This document shows, piece by piece, positions 53,200 to 63,534 of a stretch of DNA of 64,000 nucleotides. The stretch lies in contig OU452200.1 in assembly GCA_911728435.2 (NCBI GenBank), positions 34,177,715 through 34,241,714 on the forward strand, written 5' to 3'. This DNA is from Apoderus coryli (lineage: Eukaryota > Arthropoda > Insecta > Coleoptera > Attelabidae). The translations under genes and the position numbers were made by a program. Under the pieces are notes generated by a model. That model saw nothing but the letters and a program-made list of their open reading frames with translations. It did not search any database and was not told the DNA's origin. Each line of letters starts with the position of its first letter. Within the stretch, counting starts at the first letter, position 1.

Positions 53200-54345
53200 G
53201 TTATTCAAGCTTGTTTAACAAAACAATATCTTACGCCTCGTGAGTGTCAAACACTGTACTTTCACCAGACGCGAGGAGAACTCGTTGGTCCTCGACTCAT
53301 CACTGATGATCGGTCAGTATAGAAGCCATACTCTCGATTTAGCTGTGGTACGTATACTCACACTTAAACGCGTTGCGTTGTTTTATTATCTTATATTAAT
53401 TTTTCCACTTGGTACGCCCCTGATCCATGGAACTGCCAATTGATTATTCTACATTTTTTAGATACATGGAAAACATCGGTTCCATTGGACAACGTGTAGT
53501 ATTCCCTATTTGAGAGTTCCTGTTCATATTCTTCCTCATCTTCCTTTTCTCTAATTATAACTAACTAAATCTCTCTGGTGTACTCGATTTCTGTTATACA
53601 GATCTGAATTTTGCTAAAAACTAAACCCAGAAGATATAGATATATTAGCTAATTGGAACGAGCGTAGTTTATCGGAATATATTGGAGTAATAATGAAATT
53701 TTATCTGTCTATTCAACTGTACAACACACAGCAGTAAATATTGCCATTTCAACGGTGCTAAATAAAGCTGAACTGCGCTTTTCACTGTAATCCTAATCCG
53801 CCACCTAATTATAGGATGCCAGAATTGCCACAGAGAAGAACAAAGCATTTGGTTCAAAATTAATTAGACTACTAGTTGTATAGTTTTCACTCCCAGATAG
53901 CACATCTAAAGCTACAAAGACATTAAGAAAATAAAATAATCAGCTATCCATTCCAAGTTTCAATTGTATGCAGTAAAAGTGGGTATCGGCACTTCTACGA
54001 GATCTATAAGGACGAGATGGTTGAAGTTTATATCCTGTTGCAATCAATCGCTACAACTCTGGTCATCACTAAAAGGCTTGAGCCCGGAATGTTTGAATTA
54101 TCAACATTTAACAGTCTTAACTCGCTGGACTATTTTTTCATAAACCTTTAGAGATTCTATGGTATCAGTATCTTGTTAAGTAAAGTAAAATAGTAACTAA
54201 TTAGAGATGGAGAAATTATTCCATCAGGATTATTGCATGAATACCTAGTGTATTTTTGGAGCGACAAATTATGGTGACTTCATTCGTTTTCACTTTCCAA
54301 AATGTTGCTTTATATTTAAAAAAAAAAAATCAGTTTAGCGTTGTT
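53200..54345. other. No gene supported
   Basis: I see no coding or repeat structure I can support. Confidence 0.4.
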
Positions 54346-54349
54346 TTAA

Positions 54350-54590
54350 TACCTCTATCAGTTAACAGGTGATTTTGATGAAATTACGTTAATCGCATTC
54401 AATTGAGTCACGAAAAAGTTAGTAATGATGTCTCTGTACAGCTCACCGCTAATTGTAACGTTCTGACTATCATTAGGAAGCATAAAACGTATCATACGTT
54501 GTATTGGTTTTTCTACAAAGACTTGTGCATTATCATCGTTCCAAATCCAAAAATGTCACCTTCTATCCATACATTAAATGTATAGCGCGT
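54350..54590 (-). pseudogene. DD41D-type transposase fragment
   Basis: The minus strand encodes FVEKPIQRMIRFMLP then NDSQNVTISGELYRDIITNF and FVTQLNA. This matches the segment between the first and second catalytic sites of DD41D transposases (compare NDAGNTVTVNGEFDD in the element at 47622). No ends or catalytic residues are left. Confidence 0.5.
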
Positions 54591-55196
54591 GAATGATCGT
54601 GTGGCTTCAATTCGTTGTACATTTTGAATCTTTTAAGCACGAAACCTAAGATCTTTACATAAAATCTTCTATAAATTTCATGAAAACCAGTTTAGTTGTT
54701 GAACCCGAATATTTAGAAAAATGAAAAAAAATTATCTTTAATGTTTAAAGGCCCTTATCGAAAGATAACAAAGCTGAGGTAGATGGAGTTCGTGACACAT
54801 CTGCTCCTGTGTGATCCCGCTTAAACGTGCTCGAATCTCCATAAAAGATGAAGCTCGTTCGTGGCATTCAGTAGAAGTGATCACGCAATCGTGTGGTCCG
54901 CGTAAAGATACACTACTACACTTCAGTGATAAAGAAACGATGTAACTGAAGACGGCGAAATCTTCCGGCAAGGTGGTTACGATTCTTGGAATGTACGCTC
55001 AATCATTTACAGAGAAAGAGTACAATCGATAACTGGAGAGTGTTATGCATGGCAGAATGCAATAAAAACATCCTGGTTTGGAAAAAAGATCGTCTATCAT
55101 CAAGACAATCATTTGGGTTCCCGACGGTTTTCATTCCCAAATATAAAAAATGGCTCCTGTTGAAAACCAAAACGTAAATTTTATTTTATTTTTTTT

Positions 55197-55262
55197 TTCT
55201 GAAGTAATCCATCTATCGAGGAGTGAATGTTATTATTTGAATAAAAGGCGTCTACTCTACTT
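55197..55262 (+). repeat. Orphan start segment of a hammerhead-type element
   Basis: CTGAAGTAATCCATCTATCG, then GAGGAGTGAATGTTATTATT and AATAAAAGGCGTCTACTC. This is the same as the outer piece of the element at 16119-17252 (reversed there). No ribozyme follows; an RTE fragment begins instead. Confidence 0.65.
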
Positions 55263-55299
55263 TATATTTTGACCGTTTAAACAGAGCATCATTTTGAAA

Positions 55300-55745
55300 A
55301 TGAGGTCCGTGTTGTGTTGCCGAAGTCTGTCGCTCTCCGTTCGCACTCGAGTGCTACGTTGTTATGTCTTCAGTATTTTCTATTATGGAATTGAGGCGTG
55401 AACTCTTTCAGACGCCATCTGTAAAAAGCTGGAAACTTTCGAAATGTGGACGTATCGACGACGATTATGTTTAAAATATCCTGGATGGACAGAGTGCTTG
55501 CGAGAATGTCAAAGGTTCTCGAAGTCATGCTCACACTTAAAGAACGAAAGCTGGACTACTTTGGACCCATTCTCAAATTAATAATAAGAAGGAAAAATCG
55601 AAGACGACCCGGGCGTCGAAGAATATCGTGGCAAAATAATTTGTGACAATGATATGGTGAGACTACTACAAGTACAGATAGCGCGCTAATGATTGCCAAC
55701 GTTCGAAGAGGACAAGGCACTTGAAGAAGAAGAAACAGTTGTACA
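55300..55745 (+). pseudogene. RTE-like LINE ORF2 C-terminal relic
   Basis: Encodes VLRCYVFSVFYYGIEA, then KKLETFEMWTYRRRL, ISWMDRVLARMSKVL, MLTLKERKLDYFGPI and, shifted, RLMIANVRRGQGT. This is the conserved C-terminal end of an RTE-type reverse transcriptase common in insects, followed by a GAAGAAGAA tail. It is interrupted by several stops. Confidence 0.7.
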
Positions 55746-55844
55746 GCTAAAATGAGATACATTGTTGGTCCACACTCACAATCACAGACATTTTGAACCT
55801 TATCTGATAGGATTGCAAAAGCTCAAACTATTGTTTACTGTTAG

Positions 55845-55880
55845 CAAAGATTAATATACCTACATGTACATAAATCTTTG
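55845..55880. mobile_element. Ultra-short hairpin insertion, 36 bp, 7-bp duplication
   Basis: CAAAGATTAATATACC to ATAAATCTTTG with an inverted TACATGTA centre. The perfect direct repeat CTGTTAG flanks it (55838-55844 and 55881-55887). It is the smallest of the three copies. Confidence 0.7.
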
Positions 55881-56107
55881 CTGTTAGAAATTAACCCACT
55901 CAGTGTTTATCAAGCGGCTTAATTAAAGGATAGCGCATGAATTGCTGTGAAAAAAAGTGTGCAAAGCTAATTATTAATAATCTATAGATTAGGTTAGGAC
56001 AATTGGTGGAGATTAGTCAAAAAGCGTCAAAGGAGCTTTGCTTCAAGCAGCAGTGGCAGTTTATAGGGACACGTATGGCATATGTAATAATTTTGATATT
56101 GGATTCA

Positions 56108-57061
56108 TAGTGATGCAAAATTACCGGTAATTTATTTTTTGGTAAGAACATTGGAAATATTACGTAATATTCCGTAATTTTAGGTAATATTAGGTAATAT
56201 TGCTGAACAACATAGAAAAAGCTGGTTTTACAATATGCAAAGAGGCTTTAACAAATTAAACAATAATTGCCTCAATTATATGGCTCTAAAAGGTCAATAA
56301 AACACAAAATAAACTGAAATCTGAAACTATATAGTTTTATGCCTAATACAAATTTTATAATAAAAAAAAAATAAGTTAAGTATGCAGGTTATGTTTATTA
56401 GAAATAACATAATATATTATTTTGATGTGCAGTAGTAAACATAAAGATTATATGAAAACAAAATTTATAAATAAATATTAACTCTTGATTAATAATTAAA
56501 AAAGGTAACTTGTGTTTTTATCACAACATATCACAAACTGAAAAAAATCGTTAAAACTTAATCACACAATTCTTAGATAGGCGAAAGAATAGGTACATAT
56601 GATAAAAATAGTTTTCAGTCGGTAAAAATAAATATTTAGTCATTATTTGCTAAACCCTCATCCGCAGACAAATCCTCGGATAAATCAGATTCACTTTCAT
56701 TAAAAGTATTTGTAACTGTTGATGGGGTCATTAATACAACATTTTTCATTTCGGCACGGTTATTGTGTAAGAATTTCCGATTAGTTCGTATGTAAACGAG
56801 CTTCACATATTATAGCGATGGCGTAAGAGCTAAGCAACAGCTATCACTAGACGTGTTGCAGCATGTTGAAACAAGTTAGGTACCAACTTTAACGTAATAT
56901 TGAAGCGAATATTACCGGGAATATTACCCCGAAAATTAATGAAATTTTTCGGAAATATTACAGTAACAATGTAACGTTACCGGATGGTAGAGGTAATATT
57001 ACGTAATATTACGTAATATAACCGGAAATTCTGATGGTAATATTCGGACCGTGCATCACTA
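56108..57061. mobile_element. Non-autonomous hAT element (954 bp), 8-bp duplication
   Basis: The ends TAGTGATGCA are inverted, and the perfect 8-bp direct repeat TGGATTCA flanks them (56100-56107 and 57062-57069), diagnostic of hAT. Sub-terminal GGTAATATTACGTAATATTA motifs are repeated near both ends, as is usual for hAT transposase-binding repeats. A piece of the transposase C-terminus remains inside. Confidence 0.85.
56636..56803 (-). pseudogene. hAT transposase C-terminal remnant
   Basis: A 55-codon frame encodes KLVYIRTNRKFLHNNRAEMK and an acidic Ser-rich tail (FNESESDLSEDLSADEG) to a stop at 56636. Position, strand and the RKFLHNN-like motif fit the extreme C-terminus of a hAT transposase (dimerisation region). 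The rest is deleted. Confidence 0.5.
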
Positions 57062-57317
57062 TGGATTCACACTATTGATTGGTAAGGGGTTATTATTGTT
57101 TACGTTGTATTTTTCCTGAAGAGCTTCTGCATTACCAACCTTTGGTCTTTCTACAATCACTGTTCATTAAGATTAGCTATTCACATTACGGTACGTCTTG
57201 ATTTGGTAAGATTTCACTGTGAAACCCATTTTCGTACGAAATCTTCGTAATTCCGCAACGTAATTTTTAAATTACCAAGCCATTTCTTTTTTAACTTGTA
57301 AATTTTGTCTTGGATAA

Positions 57318-57695
57318 TAATAATAATAATCGACTTTATTTATACCTATAGCGCGAAGTCTAGCCTAATGGCCCTCAATACCTACATAATACATAATAAT
57401 AATACCCTCAATACTTACATAATACAATAAATCAAACTTAAAACTAAACCTTCAAATTAACAAAACTATTCACTTACCAAACACACGCAATAATAATCAA
57501 AATAATAACAATAATAATATATAATACTAATAATAGTTGAGAGTGCAGACCATGACTATAAGAATGATAATAAAAATTGTCTTACATATTTTTTAAATAC
57601 AGAAATACTCAAATCAAATTTTTCTTTTAGGACAGGTGTAAGATTGTTAAATTGCATCACAGCATTATAGGTGAAACTACGTTGGAATTCCCCAT
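57318..57695 (-). mobile_element. 5'-truncated LINE end (minus strand)
   Basis: The minus strand carries an ORF2 C-terminus (57695-57556), a 3'UTR with an imperfect duplication (CCTCAATAC-TACATAATAC, reversed), and ends AATAAAGTCGATTATTATTATT. It is the only LINE in the right third on this strand. Confidence 0.65.
57556..57695 (-). pseudogene. LINE ORF2 C-terminal fragment
   Basis: Encodes FQRSFTYNAVMQFNNLTP then LKEKFDLSISVFKKYVRQFL and a stop, the end of a jockey/CR1-like ORF2. Confidence 0.65.
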
Positions 57696-57699
57696 TATG

Positions 57700-58370
57700 T
57701 TCTTACTTTATCGATTATAAATGGAAATTTCCTTAAGAAAATAGAAAATACTTTGAAGATTATAAAATTCAAATCAAACAAAAAGTTCTTATACAGAAAA
57801 GTAAGTTTTTTATTCAGCTATTACCTCCGCCAAACAATGAAAAAATGAAAATATTGACGTCGATAAATTACCCATACGCCTAAAAAATTTTCTTTATCGA
57901 TGTTCCATTTTTAAATTTTATTTTATATATATTTTGGTATAATTAATTATACCAAATTTGCAAATTTATTATAAACGTCACAGCTACTCATAATATATCA
58001 ACACTTTTTTTATACACCTCTTCAAAATTAATTTAATAGGCTCCACAAGAGGATCACTTCGGTCAAACATGATGGAAATTCGCTATTAATCATGGAGTAC
58101 GTATACCTATAAGTTGGGAAAAATCACATAGGTGTAGCATGAACTTATTACCTTTAGCATATCAGGTTTGATTATTTTTTGGTAAAAAATATATTTTAAG
58201 ACGGTGGATATGTTTATTTTCGTTTACTTGTGGCACTAAAAATCTATGATTTACGAAAAATAAAACACAAATATTTTATTCCAAACAATAACCAATCAAA
58301 ATCGGTTAATATGCCTGTTAAAGTCGACTTTACGAGGAAGGTCTGGACATTACCCAACTGGATTGGTTAA
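57700..58370. other. No gene supported
   Basis: I see no coding or repeat structure I can support. Confidence 0.4.
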
Positions 58371-58377
58371 TATCGAC

Positions 58378-58740
58378 ATTAGCTGGTTTATATCGAGATT
58401 CAAAAACACGCGGCAATATTTATGGGGGTGCCATTTATCAGGTGGTCATTTTATGAGAAGTACGTTCGAAAATGCATTGTTTCCAAGATACCAGGTGTTA
58501 AAGTTTTTTTGTATAAACGGTTTTTTTTTAATAAAGGCAATTATCTCCTTACCGATTTCTATGAAATTTTGCAGCGTTGTTGCTAGAAATAGGGGGTCAA
58601 AAAATGTACGCCACTGACTGTAATTTAATGTCGATATTGTCTTGATATAAAGCAACTAAAACTGCAACTTTTTTATCTCTTGTATTTTTTCCATATGTTG
58701 CTTCGTTTAGAAGATAAAACTCTAAAACATTTTTCAGTAG
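58378..58740 (+). repeat. MITE copy without the nested insertion (family of 62033-63870)
   Basis: Shares ACGCGGCAA, GAAATGCATTGTTT, GTGTTAAAG, GCGTTGTTGCTAGAAATAGG, GCCACTGACTGTAATTTAAT and TTTAAAACATTTTTCA-like blocks with 62033-63870, in the same order. It retains the uninterrupted region AATTATCTCCTTACCGATTT where the other copy carries the hammerhead element. Confidence 0.7.
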
Positions 58741-58779
58741 ATATACCAGCAGCATTTGGTGAGAGCTTTTGAGGAAAAG

Positions 58780-59235
58780 CTGCAGTTAGACTGCATTTAT
58801 CCAAAATTTTGAATTGGTTTACTGGAACTTTCATGTTCCATTAAAAATGACCCGCATTACCTATTTCGTCCGAGGTTCCACAGGGTTCCTACTGCGGTCC
58901 GTTACTATTTTATTTGTTTGTTAACGAAATCTATAAATTTAAGGAGCTCTCGATGGTCAATTTTTGTTGATGACCTCAATTTTATAGACTTAAACGGTTT
59001 GGTTGACCTGATATTTCTAACTGTCATGTAGTTAATTTTACAAAAATTTCTAATAAATGTGAATACAATCCATAATGTGAGGCTGAAACGAGTTGTGGGT
59101 ACGGATATTTTGACACAAGTGAATTTTCTGGCGCTTAAGTATCGGAGCGCAATAATGGCTGATTTAGGTTTCTTGTTAAGCAATGTACTTTCTTAGGCTT
59201 CGTAGTTTAAGATATTTGTTTAAGTCAAGAGGTAA
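58780..59235 (+). pseudogene. LINE reverse transcriptase relic
   Basis: Encodes SEVPQGSYCGPLLFYLFVNE, then in another frame FVDDLNFIDLNGL (catalytic YADD position) and LTQVNFLALKYRSAIMADLG. It is badly decayed. Confidence 0.6.
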
Positions 59236-59239
59236 ATAA

Positions 59240-59895
59240 GCATATTGCGCTTCTGGGAACGAAATGAGACTGAGGATTAATATCACAAAAACAAAGATCA
59301 TGCAAATAAGTCGCAACCCGAACAACTACTTTAACATAAATATATAGGTACGGTTTGCCAATAGAGCAGGTCACAAAATTTAAATATCTGAAAAGTTGGA
59401 TCAGCGAGGACCTGAATCCTGAGATAGAAATTAGATCCCACATAGAGCAAGTCAGAGCCAATTTTATAAAAATGCGGAATCTATTAACTGACAGAACACT
59501 CAATTTAAACATCACATTTAACTTCGTTAGATGTTATGTGTATTCCACGTTACTGTATGGAGTCGAGGCCTGGACGCTAAAAGTCAACAGTAATAACAAG
59601 CTGGAAGCATTTGAGATGTGGGTGAGGTCTTAAATCGGATGAACAAGGATCGAACAATTCTCAAGACCATAAAAAAGCGAAAGACTGCTTACCTTGACCA
59701 TGTCATGAGACAGGTCAAGTACAGATTCCTGCAACTGCTTACGGAGGGCAAGATTGAGGGAAAACGTGGTCTTGGACGTTGACAGTACTCTTGGCTGAAA
59801 AACATAAGGGATTGAACAGGCGTATATTCAAACTCCCTGCTAAGAGCCCAAGGCAAAACGAATTTGACATAGTTGTTGCCGATCTTCATTAAATA
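59240..59895 (+). pseudogene. RTE-like LINE ORF2 C-terminal relic
   Basis: From 59355 the frame reads IEQVTKFKYLKSWISEDLNP, IEQVRANFIKMRNLLTDRTL and STLLYGVEAWTLK, then with shifts KTIKKRKTAYLDHVM and a KIEGKRGLGR-like piece. It is the same RTE group as 55300-55745 but a longer segment. Confidence 0.75.
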
Positions 59896-60068
59896 GAGAA
59901 AGCACTTCAAGAAAAAGAATTCTGAAATTAGGAACCCCAAGGAAACGGTTCCTAATGTTTTGACGTTGTGCTTTAAATTTGATGATTGCTTACTAGCTTC
60001 ATGTGAATTTTCAGTCTGTTAGTCAGTTTGTCATTATTATAAATCTTTTTGTCTTAGATATATTTGTA

Positions 60069-61342
60069 CGCGGGTTGCCTTTTATATTTCGGGATTAGAG
60101 AACAAAAACAAATATTAATCATCGAAAATCACTTTATTGTTTTTCAAAATATTCCCCATAAAGATCTATACATTTTTGCATGCGTTTAAACCAATTGTCC
60201 AAGCACTTTTGCCACTCTGATTAAGGTGTCTCCAAAACATGCATTCTGAATGCAGCAACCGCTTCTTCAGGTGTCGAAAAACGTTGACCTCTCAGTTTGT
60301 TTTTTACGTACGGGAATAAACAGAAGTCATTCGGTGCCAAGTCCGGACTATACAGCGGATGACTCATCAAATCGATGTTTTGGGTGCTCACAAATGCAGT
60401 TGTTCGAGCCGATGTATGAGAGCTCGCATTGTCGTGGTGAAAAGTGATCCGTCTTTGGCGGTTGGTTTTCCTGATTTCTTGGAAGATAATTGGCAAACAA
60501 ATGGTTGTGTACCACTCAGAATTGACTGTTCTGCGTTGTTCTAGTGGTACGGGTGCGACATGTCCAGTTTTTCCGAAAAAACAGGTAACCATTTGCTTGG
60601 AAGTGCTTCGTGCGCGAACAACTTTTGTTGGATTTGGCTCATCTTGAAACACCCATACAGTCGACTGCTGTTTACTTTCGAGCTCATACGCGTAAATCCA
60701 CGATTCATCACCTATCACGATGTCATAGACGTGTTTCGAAGAACCGCGATCGTATTTTTTGAGCATTTCTTTCGACCAATCGACAGGAGCCTTTTTTTGA
60801 GCGATTGACAAATTGTGTGGGATCCAACGCGAACATATTTTTTTAACAGTCAAATGTTTATGCAATATTGAATGTATGCTGGGCCTACTAATGCCTAAGT
60901 TTGTTTGAATCTCTTGATAGGTCACATGACGAGCTTGCAAAATCAGTTCGCGCACAGCATCAATGGTTTTCGGAACAACAATTGATTTTGGACGACCTTC
61001 ACGAAATTCGTCTTGGTGTGAACTACGACCACGATTGAGTTCACCATACCATCGATAAACACTGGTCCTGGATGGAGCTTAATCGCCAAAAATTGAATTA
61101 AGTTCATCCATGCACTGTTGCTGAGTTAATCCACGTCGAAAGTTGTAAAAAATAATCGCACGAAAATGTTCACGATTTAATTCCATTTTTGGGCTGAGAT
61201 GATTCTTTTAAGTTACTGTAAACAACACAAATAGCCCTCGTATGTCAAAACCTCAAAAATGTCCAACTTTGCGATAGAGCTGTCAGTTGCCAGATTGCAG
61301 CAGCAGGGTTGCCAAATCCCGAAATATAAAAGGCAACCCTCG
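60069..61342 (-). mobile_element. Mariner element, full length (1,274 bp), recently active
   Basis: The ~28-bp terminal inverted repeats (CGCGGGTTGCCTTTTATATT on the left; CGAGGGTTGCCTTTTATATT on the right strand reversed) are nearly identical, with TA duplications at 60067-60068 and 61343-61344. The size and organisation are those of a complete mariner. Only two nonsense codons interrupt the transposase. Confidence 0.9.
60134..61186 (-). pseudogene. Mariner DD34D transposase with two nonsense codons
   Basis: ATG at 61186 opens MELNREHFRAIIFYNFRRGL. The frame is 351 codons to the TAA at 60134, interrupted only by TAA at codon 36 (after NSIFGD) and codon 322 (after HVLETP). It contains the N-terminal helix-turn-helix region, the catalytic sites VIGDESWIYAYE, TFHHDNASSHT and YSPDLAPNDFCLF (DD34D spacing), and the C-terminus WFKRMQKCIDLYGEYFEKQ. 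An uninterrupted version would be a normal ~350-residue mariner transposase. Confidence 0.9.
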
Positions 61343-61404
61343 TATTTAAATGAAATAAAACATCTTATTTATATCCTTACAATTAAAAATGATGAATTTG
61401 AAAA

Positions 61405-61690
61405 AGTAGTCCATTCTTGAGTGGATGTAGAATTTCAATAATAAAGATATACAAATCAAATCTCCACGAAATGAATTTAATGGAATAATCGTCAAATAAT
61501 TTGCTTACAGTTGACTAACAACAGTATGTTTCCAGACTACAATAGAATACTGGATTTAATGTTGAAAAATCTCTTGTAAGGTTTTCTTATTGTATTACTG
61601 ATGATGGAACTGGACTAGTTCTGAAACATTGGCTGTAGACAAATTATTTGATGATTATTCTATTACATTTATTTCATGGAGATTCTATTT
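61405..61690. mobile_element. Hammerhead-bearing element, short inverted dimer
   Basis: Starts AAAGTAGTCCATTCTTGAGT (family start motif). It has inverted arms TTTCAATAATAAAGA...AAATCTCCA and TGGAGATT...TCTTTATTATTGAAA. A direct repeat TTGAAAAA is found at both edges (about 61398 and 61708 minus a few bases), which may be an 8-bp duplication. Only the plus-strand ribozyme is recognisable. Confidence 0.6.
61593..61633 (+). ncRNA. Hammerhead-like motif, decayed stem III
   Basis: CTGATGA (61598-61604), stem II GGAACT/AGTTCT with a GGACT loop, GAAA, then CATTGG where ACATGT-H-TGG is expected. The missing bases remove stem III. Confidence 0.5.
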
Positions 61691-62268
61691 TTATTTCTTT
61701 ATTATTGAAAAATGTTATACATCTTGCCGCTATCGACGGTGACCGACATTAGTTTTCACGTGGAAGGATCTTGGAAGTGGTGAGTTTTTTTTTATTACAA
61801 ATACTCACTGGGAGAACTACGACGCACACTTTTCAACTGCATTAGTTTGACGTAAACGTAAAAGAAAGCACCACTTTATCAGTAGCGTACGAAAAGAAAA
61901 GTCTGGACTCAGAAATTTCGTTTAATATTGTCACAGTTGATATTTTAAGTTATGATTATAAATTGTTTTCATAAAAATTACTGCGTTGTCTGTCTCTCAC
62001 AGTCTAATAACTTTGCCGTTGAAAAATATGTACAGGGTGTTTCAAAAAAACGCGGCAAAATATAAGGGGGTGATTTCTCAAAGCTATTTGTGTAAAAATG
62101 TTCCCATAAACATAAGTTTGGAAATGCATTGTTTCGAAGATACAAAGTGTTAAAGTGTTTTTGTAAATAACGGTTTTTTTTTTCAAATTTAGTCAAATAA
62201 CTCCTTTTTAGAAATAAAACACGTGGAACTCAAAGTCAAATCCACATATAATGAGAAGCAACAATATC

Positions 62269-62304
62269 AGGAACTAGTTTCGGCCATACAGCCATCATCA
62301 GCCT
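62269..62304 (-). ncRNA. Hammerhead ribozyme, intact motif (ACTAGT stem III)
   Basis: The minus strand reads AGG, CTGATGA, stem II GGC/GCC with a TGTATG loop, GAAA, self-complementary ACTAGT, cleavage-site T, CCT closing stem I. Stem I (AGG/CCT) and stem III differ from the ACATGT group yet keep pairing, i.e. covariation. Confidence 0.75.
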
Positions 62305-63104
62305 AAAATAAATCAAAACACCTAAACGTTAGCCTAAAGGCAGAAGAGAAAAAGTAAAGTAAAAGAAAATACACAGGAAATCTGTAAAAAACTTACCTAA
62401 GTCAGCCAATTAAGAAACAATAAAATTAAAAACACTCAAACGACCATTACACAATAAGTCAAACAAATACACAAATTGGTTTGAATAAAACTTAATACAT
62501 TTCTTCAAAGTTACAATAGTATACAATAGCGGGAGACATAGCCCAAAATGCCGTATTTAAAACAAATAAAATATTATTTCGTGCTTCAAATAAAAAATTA
62601 AAGACATTAATTTTCAAGAGAAGGAAATATCAGAGCGTGTGCTTTATCAGAGTGTTGAATGTTTAATTTTTTTTTTTTGATGGATAAGAAGCATAGCTAT
62701 AGGAAGCCAAATGAAATTACAAACGAGAAACTATAGAAATTATAGATTATACAAGGTGTTTCTAAAATAGGTGGTCGAATTTTGTCAGCGAATTGGAGAC
62801 ATCTAATCATGACAAAAACCTAAATTGTAATTTTTCGAACAGTCTTTATTTACAAAGATGAATGCTTGAGGACGATTTTTGAAATATGTTCGAACGAGTA
62901 AACATGAATTACTCAAATGTAGCATATTTATTCACGTAGTTAAATGTCGTAAACTGATATGAAATGGAATAAAAGAGGATGAACATAAGCAGGTAAACGG
63001 CGGGGAACTTTGCCTTAATTATAACTTAACTTTTTTTGCTGTGACATTTATTCCATTTGTTTCAAAAATATGATAAAATAAAGTTTTCTATATAAAAAAG
63101 GCAT

Positions 63105-63320
63105 ACTTGTTTTTTCTCGAGAAACTTAAAGGTTTTCCAGAAATTCGAGTTTGAAAATTTTAAGGCAAAACTGGTCCTTCACAGCATTAATGAAATTTTG
63201 GAAACTTTTCGTTAGCAGACTGTATTTCAATACCAATTTTATTAACGCTGTGTACTAAGGACCAGTTTTGCGTTCTAAAATTTTCAAACTCGAATTTCTC
63301 GAGAACGTTTAAGTTACCAT
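63105..63320. repeat. Palindrome inside the hammerhead element
   Basis: TCTCGAGAA, AATTCGAGTTTGAAAATTTT and GCAAAACTGGTCCTT on the left match the reverse complement AAGGACCAGTTTTGC, AAAATTTTCAAACTCGAATT, TCTCGAGAA on the right. The centre is near 63215. It is probably a separate foldback element. Confidence 0.65.
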
Positions 63321-63499
63321 AATCGTCGATGCGCGCTTGCACATGAGGGATCTCCCGCCCCTATTGAGTGTTTTTAATTTTATTGTTTGATAATTTGCTG
63401 ACTTAGGTAAGTTTTTTGACAGTTTTCCTGTGTGTTTTCTTTTACTTTACTTTTTCTCTTCTGCCTTTAGGCTAACATTTAGGTGTTTTGATTTATTTT

Positions 63500-63534
63500 A
63501 GGCTGATGATGGCAGTATGGCCGAAACTAGTTCC
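63500..63534 (+). ncRNA. Hammerhead ribozyme, intact core (ACTAGT stem III)
   Basis: AGG, CTGATGA, stem II GGC/GCC with an AGTATG loop, GAAA, ACTAGT, T, CC. It is the inverted partner of the motif at 62269-62304; one stem I pair is lost (CCG instead of CCT). Confidence 0.72.

Noticed and set aside
54738..54971. Open frame of 77 codons on the minus strand (RARLSGITQEQMCHELHL)
   Set aside because: Protein-like in style and next to a DD41D fragment, but I cannot match it to a family or find ends; not listed as a gene.
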